From Ascaris suum (taxonomy: Eukaryota > Nematoda > Chromadorea > Rhabditida > Ascarididae), in contig CM024170.1 in NCBI GenBank assembly GCA_013433145.1, positions 10,763,866-10,827,865 of the forward strand: 64,000 nucleotides of DNA, given 5' to 3'. Positions within the stretch are counted from its first letter, which is position 1, and every line of letters begins with the position of its first letter. Made by a program: the position numbers and the translations under genes. The notes below the pieces were generated by a model that saw only the letters and a program-made list of their open reading frames with translations, searched no databases and was not told the DNA's origin. Below are positions 13,401-26,108 of this stretch, piece by piece.

Positions 13401-16400
13401 AACACTATATCAGGTCACCTAACGCAGTATGCACTTCTACGCTTGATTTTATTATAATTGATTTTAAACTTCCGTTGAGGAAGAGATTTCCAAAATAGTT
13501 CAATGAAAATCTAACATTTAAAAGTGCGCATGTTTGGTTTGAAGTGAATTCAGCGCATCCATACTCATGTCGATAGCTTAGGAAATAAAAGCAAGGCAGC
13601 TGTCACACACACACATGCACACACGCACAGATACAGACGCCGACTGACACACACCAATGGATGTAGAGAATTTGCAAAGCGATCACCTTTTGTTGTCGAT
13701 CGTAGGAATGAGGTAGAATAATTTTGAATAATTATGAGCGACAATAATGTAAATTGTTCTAAAGGTGAATGAATCCCATTATAGTTGAAAACTTTTTACA
13801 TTTACTAATAAAATGTATCACACTTTCTTACTATTTCATTTTATTAATGTTTCAGTTACTTGTCCTCCTTTTGTAGTCAAGGTTTTTGGAGTTATCGAGT
13901 AGGTGCAATCTCTTTTCACTAAACGATCGCTTCAAAGAAAGAGAGATTTTTCCAACACATGAGATTGATATACTTGAATCTTGGACTCGACGTTTAAAAA
14001 TAGACCCCTGCATTCTGCAAAAACTTTCGACGTTTTCGATCTTTGACGAATCAGTCAATTCTTTTCAAAGGCGAATACAACTGAAAATTTCTAATATAAA
14101 TATTTCAATAATTTAGAATGTCTCTCTATCTGATATAATTATCGTTTGTTCCGCTAATAAGTCTAGAACGTTTTTTAAAAAGACTTCTGTGGCAAATATC
14201 TTTTCTAGCCATTTGATACAGTGTTGAAAAACTGCGAATGTCAGCATTATGACTGAAAAGCCAACATAAATATTCTTTTTCTTGCTAATTAATATTATTT
14301 CATGCAATAAGGCAGTAATATGAAGAAACATATGTCTTATTGCCACCCATCTGCCGTTAATTATCGCTGCCACTTATTTATTTCATTACCGAACTGTGTT
14401 ATTATATAGATGCATTTATTTCTTTTTACTTACGGATTATGGGTTTTGCATCCAGAATGTTTCGGAAATAAACGTATAGTCCTATTGAAAAAATAAAACG
14501 ATGTGTACCCTTTTTCTTGGCTCCAATTTTTCATTGTTTGCAATTTCTATTCTCTCCCCTTATAATGGGCTGCCTTCTTCATATTTTTTTCGTTTAACGA
14601 AATCCTTGGAGATAGTATAGCCTCTTAGAATGCATGAATCGATACCATACGCTGGTCTGACCTTCGAAGAGCGTTGAACAAATGCCTTTATCATTATTTG
14701 GGAATTTGCATATCAGATGTGTTTAATGAGTGACGTTGCTATTTATACTTTCTTGTTGGACAGATGCACAAATTGCAATTCACAGCAGGTATTAAGGGCC
14801 ATTTTCTTATCTCGAAATGTTCTCTTGATGTGCAACACTTGCAAATCAAACCGCGAAATAAATTCATCTGCTTGAGGAACCTGCATTTCAGCGAGTATTT
14901 TCTGTAAGTGTAGAAGGTTCTTCCACTTCAGTGATTTCTCTTTGTCATAGGTGTGTGCCGGCATTCATGATTCGGTGTGTGCCCTTCAGGATTTCATTAT
15001 GCAAAAGCCCAAACATTACAGTTCCCTAGTTCGACCTATAATTTCAATATAATTTTTGCTCCGGACTGTTTTTCGATCAGGACGAAGTAAAGTGTTATGT
15101 GATCTTCTGGGAAAAATATTGCTAGTTATGTAAAACGTTATTTCAAATTTTGAGAAGCTGCTATGCGGAAAAGACGACATAATGCCAACTCACTTCACTC
15201 TCATTGTCCAGTTCTGGCTTGAGTCTCCTTTAAACCAACAAACATGCATTCCTGTGAATATAAGATACTGCATTTGCGTTTATAAGCGATTGTGTGCATG
15301 CAGTTTGCCGGTGAAGTAAGCTGGAAGCTAGTGAAGGACGATGAAAAATGTTGAAATTTCATGGAAGCACTTTGTTTGTAAGCTAATACCTTTTAGTAAA
15401 TTTATAAGGCAGTAAGATAGTACTTACTTTTATTTGTAACGTACTTACTACCTACCCTCTTTTTTTTAATAAATCGTTCTTAGAGTGGTTAAAAGAGAAC
15501 GCTTTGAATATTTACAAGTTCAGTTTACACAATAATTGCTTCAATTAGTGATCCTCATATCATACAAAAAGCTCTTATTCTAGCAACTTCTCCGATATGC
15601 AAAATTATCTAGTTTTCTATAATAGAAAAAAAAACCAAAACGGTGTCACTTGATTTCATACTCAAATTTAATTTAATTCTGTATTTCTTAGAGCTCTTAG
15701 TAGGCTTGAAATTATTTTTTATTATTCATCTTTTATAGTTTATTCTCTTGTAATGTCAATGAAGCGAATTATATTTATCATTTGCTCTTACGCAAGAAAT
15801 TTTTTTCCTAAGTAGTTCCAATTATGCAAATTCTTCCTTTTCGCTTCATATTTATCCAATTATTGTAAACTTTATCAAAATATAGCGAATGCATTGTTGC
15901 TATTTTTTCTTACTACAGTTATGGCGGTAGGCGTCCCGTTGATGCTGCACTAATGAAATTTGCACTGAATGAGTTGATATTATGCATAAAATAACGATAA
16001 AAATATTTACTTTTGTTAGGCGGTACTGTACTATCTGTAAACGATATACATCAGAGTTGAGGATTAAATCAACGAGAATTTGTATAGCTTGATTTGCGTG
16101 ATTTTACCGCTTTGTAAACCATTTTTTAATATGGAAGAGTAGCCTATGAGGTGAATGCATTTGACTAGTCCAGTTTGGAGCATGAGTGGTCCTTAGCGAG
16201 AAAACTTGATTTTGAAAGTCTTGTTTCAAAGTCTTCACTTCGATATAATTTTGATTCTTACGTTTTAAAAACTCGATTTATGAGACTTCTTGCAAATACT
16301 TCATATTATCATTGAGTATAGGATGTATGTCATTATGGAACAGGGTAATCAGAAAAGGGGGGTGATGAGAGGCTTGCAAGGGTTTTTGTGGAAGCAATAA

Positions 16401-19400
16401 ATAATCTGGAAAACAAGGAGTATAGTGTTGGCGCATATACGTTGTTTGTTGACCATTGATTTCGACTGGGTGCGTTAAAGTTGATGGTCGTAAATCAGAG
16501 GTAACGAGCCGCCGAGTCGCACTCTTTCATCTTGCCCCTTTCCATTCGGCTCCACCATCTATCTATCTAGTGGCCAATCGATAGAATTTTTCAAACCGAG
16601 TTAACATTCTCGAGGAAGCTAATTAAGCTTCTAGCTTGTGCTGAAGAGAAACTAACATTTGTATTCGAGAGAACCGAGTGGATGTTTGAATGTCTGAGCG
16701 GAATTTAACTTGAAGTTTGATCGGTATCATATGGTATCGATGCTGCAGTGACTGAAATCTATATACGAAGTGAGTCAAAATCTTTAGTGCTCTAGCGTTT
16801 AATTGTACGATGTGATTTCGATGAAAGAAACACATTACAAGAACGATTTTTTTCTTGCAAGTTTATGAATAGCCAAGTCTATAGTTATAGATTGTTCTGC
16901 TTGAAACATTCTTTGAAGAAAAAGCGCCAGCAAATTTATTTCCCTTCAGAGCTTTTCTTTGCCTTATTGTGTAATGATATTTGTCACAGAAAATGTAGAC
17001 TTTTTCAAGACTATTTCTATATTAGTGCAATGAGCGCAATCAATGAAAACCAAATCCGCAGAAATTCGCTCAAATCCATTCCATCGCGGAAAAGCGTTAG
17101 CAAAGCTCCTTTGACATAAGTTTCCCGTAAGATCCTATGGAGCTCCTTCTGTGTTCATTTTCAGAGTGCACGTAAAGAATACAATTTCGAGTACAATAAG
17201 ATTTCAGGTACACTGAAGCACTGTGCGGTGACATTGTTTGTGTTTTTGTTGGCCCGGTAGGTCACTTTTCTGTTTCGTGAATCGTATGGCCACTTTCGCC
17301 TTTTGAACTTAGGTCACTCTATTGGTGAAACCTTGTGTGCGGCTCATGTACAGGTTTCTTGCTATGTTGCCATTGGATTACGCAAAGGACGGCGACGGCT
17401 CTCAGACACGTAAATCACTCTCATTTCTGATCAGCTCTTTAAATCTATGCCTTGTATGTGTGGTCCATCGTGGGAAAGTGGTACAAAGGTGTACCGCACA
17501 TCGTTGAGCATAAATCAAACGAATCCACAACAGCTTAAGATCACTGAAGCGCCTCTATAGCAGTATATAATAGGATGAATTGTGGTACTGCTGGCAAGGA
17601 TTGGTATTTTTGGTGAGAATACGCACGACCAATAAAGAGAAAGAATGTTTTATTATTCTGTAGATGAACTCTCAGATGTAATACTGAACGAGGAATCCAT
17701 GCAACTGCTAAAGAAATTGCACTACAAGTGGAGTATCTGTGATGTTCTTTGATGCTTTAATAGACAATAATGCTTCAGATGTTGCTACGCCGTAAGCGAT
17801 TCTAAATGAGCCGACACGAAAAGACAAATTTATAGCTGCAATACTGCATTTCGGGGTTTTATTACGAAGGCATTCTCTGCAAAAAACTATGAATGCTATC
17901 GATGCGTTGCTGACTTTTATCATTAGTTTAGGTTGAGACGTAACTGTACATGCGTCCACCTTGCCCTTAGCTTTGAATTGTTCATAATCTATCATCCATT
18001 AGGGGAATCAAACTGTGATGGGAAAGTGAAGCCCTTTTTTGGGTTATATTTTATAGAGTGAAGCTGTTTATTGCTCGAGATGCTTCAAAAATAATAATAA
18101 TAATAGTCTGTAGAAATGCAACTTTTTCGAACGACTGGAAAGTAAAGCTTGAATTCCCATTATCGACGTGACAAATATTTCGCTGAATATCAACAGAATA
18201 TACCATTAACAAATATTTCACCATAAGCACACTTATCTTATTGTCTGCTGCTTTAAGCGTATCAAATGGTGTATCTAACTGATTGGAAATTAAATAGAAT
18301 TTCGCATATGCTTAATTGTTGCTATCTGAGTAGCCAAAGGAAAAAACGGCGCGGGCGAACATTAGATCCAATTCAAAAGCATTGTTGATTGACGAATAAG
18401 TAATGAATCCACTATCGCAAAATGTAGAAGAAATACACACATTTCGATTAGTAAGAATATAAAAAAAAGCGATAATAGCGGTCATTCACATTTCATAATT
18501 TTTTATTGTTGTTGTTTTTTGCTCAATTTACGCAGAATATAAAATTTAAATTATCGCATTGTGCTTAAGTGTACTCCAATATGCTATCCCTTGTCTTTTT
18601 GCATATATACTGTCGTAAACTTTCCACAAAAAAATACATATTTCGATGAATATCAACAGAATAAACCATTAACAAATATTTCACCCTAAGCACACTTATC
18701 TTAAATTTTTTGAGTGGCAAACTCTATACTTACATGTTGATCAAGCGTATATTATGAAAGTAGCCCTATGTAGATGAATATAATCCGACCGATACCGCTT
18801 TTAACTATTAGTATCGGCTCCTTATTTGAATCGACGATGTCAATTTGATGCCCTTGCCCAGATCGTGCAATTTCCTTGAGCTTTCACCTATTCTTCGGTC
18901 ATTATTAACGAGCCAGAAAATTATATCGATGATATCACATATCACTGATAATTTATATGCGTATCATATGGAAGAGATGAAATATATGAAGTGTGCTGCG
19001 TGGAACGCTATCTAGAAGTGGTGTGATGATGGTGCTGATCGTTGTGTTGACGGCAAATGGAGAAGCGCACAAAAAGGCATCGTCGTCGCGTCGATCGATT
19101 GGCTACGAATGCGATCTTATCGTGTGCTGAATTCTTTCATTATTCAGCACGACGCTTAATTCTAAATTGCGTGCCAATGACTACGGTACGTTGACAGGAT
19201 GTGTCCCGACGCGATAAAATATATGCACGCGCTGTGCCTCATTCAATATACGTCTCCACCCTCAACTAGCATATCCAATCCACCATCTAATGATTACTGT
19301 ATGCCAGGTGCGCACTTTTTATCCACGCATAACACCGCTTGTCGCATGCATCTTCAATTAAGGAGCGTTTTATCATTCACCCATTCGGTATGCGCATTAC

Positions 19401-22400
19401 TTATCTTTCGTGATGAGGCGAATGAAATGAGCATTTCGTAATATTGCTTCTTTCCTTCTTGAATTCGTCCTAAATGCAAATCGCATTTATTCAACGATGG
19501 ACCGTAAATCGATAAAGTTTGCAAATTTTAACATTTTTTCGAGAGATTTTGGTATTTAGGTCATGATTCCCACATAGTTGAACCAGTAAAGAAAATTCTA
19601 AACTTAATGTAAAATTAATGAGAGTTCATTGGCCTTGTGCAGATGTTTGAAAAAATAACAAGGAGAAAAGCATTCGATGGTAGAGAGATAGTATTACACT
19701 CTACTGATAATCAATATCATGACTCGTTAACTGCGCATGAATTGATGAGCCAAAAAACAGGATTAGACTCTGCAGAAGTACAGAAAAGGTCCCACATAAA
19801 TAGTTTATCTTGCTTCCATACGTAACAGATCGTTTAGTGTCAACCTGCAAGAGGAAGCATCCTGAAGAACTTCATAAGAATAGTCGTTCGACAACACCGA
19901 AGTGTGCCACGTGGGCGGAAAGCGAGACGCTCAAAAGAATGCGTCGTCGGGTCGCTGGATGCAGCCGTGTTGGACGTGTGTGAAAATAAATAGCGTTTAA
20001 ACGAAGGAATACGGTAGGGAATGGGATAAATTTTTGAAGAGTGGATGATATGATAGCGGCTGGCGTGTGCGTCGGCAAGATGAAAGGGTGCATCGATGGA
20101 CGAGGTGCGTCGTTCTGGTGCGGCACTTGTGTGCGGTGTGGTGAGCTGACTCGTAAATCTTCGCTTCTTTCCGCCGCGAGAAATGTCGAATTTCAATTGC
20201 TCGCCACCAAAAAAATAAACTTCAAAGAAGTTTGCCGCTCACGAATTTCAGAACTTCATTTGCTAAACACACACACGCACACATCTACACAAACCATCTA
20301 CCATGGCCAACCAGCTGGCAGCTGTGCTGAGCAGTCTAGGCGGTTTGTTGTATCAGAAAAAAAAAACATTCCAAGGGGGCTTCAACGACGTAAAAACTTT
20401 ATTGCCACCTCTAAGAAAAGTAAATCACTTTTCTGCATTTGCACTTCCATTGAATTTCTGACGAGGAAGCAAATGAAGTGATTTTCCATTTCATTGTAAG
20501 CAATTGCCTTTACATAAAATTTAAGTATTTTCCACGTGTATTTCTCGATAGGTTTTGCTGATTTGTTTTTCTCGTTGATTTTCCTCTTTATTTATTTTTG
20601 AATTTTTCATCTCTTCTACAATCCTTTTACACATCTTTCTTTTAAAGTCATTATCATTTAGTCCATAAAGTCCTATAGTCCTCATCATAAAATTCCTATA
20701 GAAAATGCTATTTGCAGTCAGCTGTTTCATGAGATGAGAGTTGTTTTTGCAGTCGTATGGAATTGCTTCTAAAGTCAACCTTAATTTTAATATGGCCCGA
20801 ATGCTTATAAATCGGTTTCAGTATCTTCATCAACTGAGCTGAATTTTTCCTCACTTATAGGCGATATAGGAGTTTCTTCTGATATCCCCTTCTTATCGCA
20901 TGATCAAAAATCTTTCTCTCTTTTTTTTGCACAGTTATTCAGAATTTTATTTTTACTTCACTTATCTGAAAACCCTCTTTGCTAATTCGTAAATTTCATG
21001 TAGATTAGTTTGCTTAAATTATTATTCGACCATGAATATCTGGGAGGACATATTGATAGGATTCGAGCCTATGGTCGTTGTATGCATATTTAATATCTTT
21101 CGATGACGTCATTGCTTTCGCTTCTGCAAAATATTTGACATTCTGCCTACGATTTTTTGTTGAAATTTGCTATTTAAGCTGTTTTCTTGAATAGCTTTGA
21201 CCTAGAGATCGCTGAAGTGATCGGTGAATAGAGATTAGCCGCAGATACCTGTTTTACCTGTTAATTAGTCAATTTTCTCAGAGTATATCGCGAAACTCTT
21301 TATCATATTCGTTCAGGAACCATTTCTGACATATTTATTCTTTGCCACTGTTGAAAGCTACATTTACGAGTTGAAACTGTTTATTGTTAGTAATCTTGCT
21401 TTTCAAATGTGCAGCATTTAATAGCATTTTAGCATTAATATACCTACTCTTAAAATTTCAGCAAGAGCTTATATGTATCGTTTTTTAGCTGCAAACGTTG
21501 GAATTTAAAGATTGGCTCTGTCGATTATATCTTCTATTTAATGCAGTGATTTGTCTTTGTTTAAAATTAGTAATTAAAGAGTAAAAGTTTGCATCGAAAT
21601 TACACCACTTATACAAATACGTCAAGAGTAGGTATATTAAAATATAATGATTTAAAATAAAATACGCTACCTTCTATATATTACGCAATACTATTTCTTT
21701 AATCAAATGATGCAAAGTGCAAGTATATCAAAAGAATTTAAAAATAATACACATTTTAGAGCATTTTTGCTGAGTAGACCGTTCGAACATTTTCAGCCTC
21801 CACTTCTTTAACTTAATAGCCGAAACAAAGTGTCAACGGATTTCCGTTTCTATCTATTCGATTTTTAAGTCGTTTTGTTGAGCACATCAAATTCAACGGT
21901 TGAGTGTCGAGAATATTCGACCGATTGAACGATAAAGGTTGCGTGCGCTTTCTTATTACAGTATGCAATCTTTCGATGAAAAGGGAAGGTTATTTCTTTT
22001 TTTTGTCCATACAGTCGACGCTTTCTCATATCGTCTTAAATAATTCAAACACTCTTTTTTGATCTCTTATGATACATTTGAGAATATTTTATCCATTTTT
22101 CGATGCGTTGAATTGAATTTTGTTTAGTTGAAATGAGTTCAGTTTGTAATAAAAGAGAGATTTAAAAAATTTCAATGAATATGAGGGAATTAAATTCGAT
22201 TTTTTCAATTTGCATTACACTCAGAAAATTTGTCGCTGCATAGAATGACATCGTAATACTCTTTATGCGATACTCAATAAATTCGTAAGATTTGATAAAT
22301 TTCATCGTACTGATATATAATTTTACGCGATGTGGACAATGGAGTTTTAATGGTGAAGAGGGTTTTAAAGCGGCGAGCAACAACTAGACGGACTCATTGC

Positions 22401-25400
22401 CTGCGGGCGACTAGCTTTTTTTCCTTTTTGATAAAAACTATTTCGATGACAATGAACACAATTTATTGTTGTACGCCTCCTCAACACGTCTACTGTGCGT
22501 CTATCTCTTTTACTAGAGTGCAGTTAATTTTTTCAGCAATTCCGCAATGAAACTCATCGCTACTCAAATTAACTAACAATTAATTTAATTATTAAAATTT
22601 TCAATTACCAGTCATTGCTTAATTCAACGCTTAATCTTTTTTTTTCATTTAGACCGTACTTATATTTCTATTGAAAATGTTCCCGTTGGCTTAGTAATGG
22701 AATAAATAAAACTAAATAGATTTGAGTGTATTAATGCTGAGCTGCGACTTTCAAAAAATTCAACATATTCTATCAACATTAACTCGATGCCGAGTGATTT
22801 GTAATTTTTATTTAGTAATTTGGATTTAAAATACTCTCGAAACTCGAGAATTCAGGTCATATTTTGTTGGATTTGGAAAAACTCGGCGATCCTTCGAAAT
22901 TTAGAAAGCTTCAAACTGTTAACTTCATGCTAATGAATGATGATTGCATCCACTTGAGGATATTGCATTTTTCTTGCGAAATGCTTTGCTCTCCTTTCAG
23001 AAACTTCCGACTGACACCGATGAGCTTAACCGCAGACCCTGAAAGAGAATGTGGCGAACTTCTATATCTAAGACATCGGCTTGTAGATTTGCAAATATTG
23101 TTTGAGTTGAATTTACAGGTGGAAAAGGAGGTGAGGCGAAGAGGACTCGGCAAACATACAGTAGGAATCAAACGCTTGAGCTCGAAAAGGAATTCCACTA
23201 TAATAAGTATTTGACAAGGAAGCGAAGGCAGGAGATCTCGGAGAGTCTTCAGCTGTCCGAAAGACAGGTTCGTCTGTTTCTAGCACTGCTTAGCTGGCAT
23301 ATAGCAAGCACAGCAGCGTTTCGTTGAATCTTCTAACGCTTCAGTTCATTACTAGTAAAAGTACAGCATCCCTGCAATTATAGCGACAATTCTTAGGATT
23401 TTATTTCAAGCATTGCTTTTTTGAAATGCACAAATCTCTCACTATAAGGTGGTAAAATGTTGGTGCAATACCGTGTCGTTGGTATAGAGTATGGCATAGT
23501 ATGGTTAGGAATAAAGTGACGCGCAATAAAGGGACTAGATCAACGCGGTTTAATGCACTACTCTAATCTCACTATGTGGATTCGCTAGAGCATTTAGTGC
23601 ACCACCTTGAGCAGCGCTCAAGGTGGTACATAAATGGCACATCGTTACAATCTCATAACATTTTTAAGGGTTCTTAAATGTAAAAATATATCCATCATTT
23701 TGTTGCATTTTCGCCAACAACAGAATCTATAGAGAATACAGAAATATTATCGCACTCATCTGCTCCGAACTGTTTTCATGTAATATCCTAAATGAGATAT
23801 TTCCTCTCCACGAAATTGAGATCGCAGATAGATTCTAAGAAAGTTGTTGAATTTCTGGTCAAATTATATGTCTCCCGAAAGAGAACATACAATTCCTTCA
23901 CGTGCAATTCGAGAAGAAAAAGGCATTGAAAAAAAGATAAGTGTTTTTTAGACGAAACAAATGATCTACTATGAAATATAATAATAATCACATTTAAATG
24001 GTACTTTCTAATAGTTTAATGTTGTGGCCTTCTAATGAAGTCCTCGGTTCAGAAGATGTAGCAGTTAAAGATTATTCTGATCATCGCTTCTGAAATATCA
24101 TTCACCGAACTTTTCCTATACGCCATACCCCTCAATAGAAGTTCGGAGAGCATGTCACATTTTTGTAACACATAACAATTCCTTCACATTCGGTCTTTAC
24201 TTGTGCATTGGTGGGACCGTTTTGAATCCTTTGTGCTGCAATTATAGAAAGCTCGATTCTTAGTTGTCGCAGTCGTAGATGTAAGACTACAAGTTGCCCA
24301 TGGCAAATAGTTCATGTGCTAAACATCATCTAAGGTGGAACTCCAGGTGATCTGGGAGGAGAGAAGGGGCAGAGGTTGAGATTCTGGAAGGCTAAACTAT
24401 GCTAAGTGGTGTGCATCCCGAGAGACACTATGGAGGGCTTGACGGATTAATGGATAATCGATTGACGGCGCACACCGCGAATAGGTGATGGAAATGAGGG
24501 AGGGCATTGTGCTCACTTGTGAGTCAACCAACATCAGTCGGCCGTCGTTTGCGTTGTGATTGTTGGCGATGAACGACGATGGCAATTTTGATGGGATTCG
24601 CGCGCAAGAAAGAGTCCTTTCGTAGAGGTACGCAGCGTGATTTATTGCCACATATGGGTGGTCCTCGGGGTGCGACGATAGGGAATTCACGAAAAGGGAC
24701 AACCGTGGGGCGTACAGCAAAGAGTGTGATCCTCCGTAATCAACGTCTCTCTAATTGTCGTTGGCCTATCCTAGACGAAAAGAGTGCAACATGTAATTGA
24801 CGAACAGCTCTGCCATCCCTCCATCTTGTTACGCATGGATTCCACCAATGGTGTGACTTACGATGGATGTTTCGGTGGATTTTATTGCATAGGAGGATTT
24901 GTACGTTAGCTTGCATAGATAGTTGACTATATAACTCTCAAAAAACAACTGCGAGCATTTTGCGAGCAGACAATACAATGACGAATCAAACTACAATTAC
25001 TCAAAATAAACTTAATACTTTTATTTCCTGGGTTCGAATCTAATAATTCGATGATGATTTACACTGAGGAATAATTGCAAATGAGGTTAACTAAACACCT
25101 CCTTCCATGACTTCATCAAATACAATATGAGTTCATCGAAATATGTCGTTGAGGTGGACAAAAAATAGGCTCGTTTGCGTTATTTCACAATTATTAGCTA
25201 TTGCATTATGAATACCTACATTTGACGATGGAAGCACCAGCTGCAATGTCAAATACTAAGCTGGAAACGTTTTGAAATGTCCGATTCATTGCTGTCGACA
25301 TACGCACAAAGACAAATATTATCTCAACGGCGGTGAACCATATAAGAAGAGTACAATTATTGCTTTTATAGTGCCGACAACATCTAATCAAACGATATCC

Positions 25401-26108
25401 CCATCAAGTGATCTTGATCAATCACTCTCAAATCATCCTTGAATACTTCTGTTTTTAAACGAACAAAATATAAAAATGCCTTGAATCTGTTGTACTCATT
25501 TACCGTATAAATCAAATGAAAAGGAAAAAAATCCTATCATTATTGTGCTAATTGAATAAAATTTTCATCATATATTAATCACATAAAATATTTCTGCATT
25601 TTACAATATTGCTATTTGTTAAATTATGTTGTACTTTCTTTGATTTTTCCTAAATCAATGAAAATGTACCCATGCGTATGAATATGTTTGAATAATTTTA
25701 CTTCCATAGTTATTAACAGATAAGAAATTTATACTTCAAATTAAAAAACATTTCTAGTCGTAGATTTGAATGAAAAACTTTCATGTTAGTCATCTCCATA
25801 GAATAAGGAAGATTAACTATTGGTAGCATCCTATCTCATTGTTAGTATGCTTCCATGAATAGAATATGATTTTATTCGCTAATCGGCTTCAGTGTCGATC
25901 ATAGAATAGAATGAAATCCAAAAGATTCATCGAAAATAAACATAGCACAGCACTAATATTTCAATAGCTTTTCTTAATGACATCATGAATTTTGCAGGTA
26001 AAAATATGGTTCCAAAATAGGCGAATGAAACACAAAAAAGAGACGAAAGGCGAGATCGGACCAGGAAACGAGAGTGAAGAAAGTACCGATGAGCCAATGC
26101 CTCCATGA
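4453..26108 (+). CDS. mab-5: Hox transcription factor, MAB-5 (Antp/Hox6-8 class) ortholog, four exons
   Basis: Exons are 4453-4682, 6236-6348, 23119-23267 and 25998-26108 (stop TGA). Phases match at every junction (2, 1, 0) and the sum is 603 nt, or 200 residues, the length I remember for C. elegans MAB-5. Exon 1 encodes an Ala-rich N-terminus starting MYPSWQ. Exon 2 carries the Hox hexapeptide VFPWMK (residues 107-112), the Exd/PBC-binding motif. Exon 3 opens with a Gly/Lys linker and gives homeodomain residues 1-44 ([19 protein letters not shown]...). Exon 4 begins with recognition-helix residues [15 protein letters not shown] and ends in an acidic 20-residue tail. Donors are gtaagt, gtaatg and gttcgt; acceptors are cttgcag, tttacag and tttgcag. 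The product is expected to be a nuclear DNA-binding regulator of posterior patterning. The open frame of exon 2 runs on past the donor into intron and should not be read as coding. Class is very likely; orthology to mab-5 rather than lin-39 rests on the HKKE helix end and overall length. Confidence 0.93.
4683..6235 (+). other. mab-5 intron 1 (1.55 kb)
   Basis: GTAAGT donor at 4683 and cttgcag acceptor at 6229-6235. A second acceptor-like ttgcag at 6211-6216 would put the hexapeptide out of frame, so 6236 is the supported exon start. Nothing else recognised inside; the 85-codon open frame at 5493-5750 has no family likeness. Confidence 0.85.
8054..8103. repeat. Short tandem duplication (about 25 bp x 2)
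   Basis: The unit tgataacaatatgataaaaa followed by tattt occurs twice in a row inside mab-5 intron 2. It looks like a recent slippage duplication. Confidence 0.7.
13112..13178. repeat. Direct repeat, 22 bp with 33-bp spacing
   Basis: The string taggacttcctttattaaaa (plus tt) starts at 13124 and again at 13157. A partial copy, tagtaggact, lies just before at 13112. It sits in mab-5 intron 2 and I see no further copies. Confidence 0.7.
18174..18703. repeat. Two dispersed copies of a ~67-bp direct repeat
   Basis: Copy A (18174-18240) and copy B (about 18638-18703) share the cores gaatatcaacagaata, ccattaacaaatatttcacc and taagcacacttatctta with only a few mismatches. They lie in the same orientation about 465 bp apart within mab-5 intron 2. 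A small dispersed element or a local duplication would both fit. Confidence 0.75.
23268..25997 (+). other. mab-5 intron 3 (2.7 kb), splitting the homeobox
   Basis: The donor gttcgt follows homeodomain residue Gln44 and the tttgcag acceptor precedes Val45, a position used for introns in several animal Hox genes. Contents are AT-rich with a mixed-composition block at 24200-24860. No gene recognised. Confidence 0.85.

Larger units (their letters stand above)
6349..23118 (+). other. mab-5 intron 2, about 16.8 kb
   Basis: This long intron separates the hexapeptide exon from the first homeobox exon. It is AT-rich, with islands of higher GC near 11270-11430, 11930-12060, 13560-13690, 19000-19330 and 19860-20330. 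These could be regulatory elements, since long Hox introns often carry enhancers, but I see no motif that proves it. CA-rich stretches occur at 13603-13630 and 20268-20290. No nested gene is supported: the open frames at 11274, 19840 and 20041 are overlapping and have no recognisable domain. Confidence 0.8.

Noticed and set aside
19840..20481. Overlapping frames of 118 and 146 codons on opposite strands inside mab-5 intron 2
   Set aside because: Neither has a domain, a splice context or family likeness. The GC-richer composition alone explains their length.
25025..25042. ggttcgaatc, resembling a tRNA B box
   Set aside because: No A box, acceptor stem or cloverleaf could be fitted around it.
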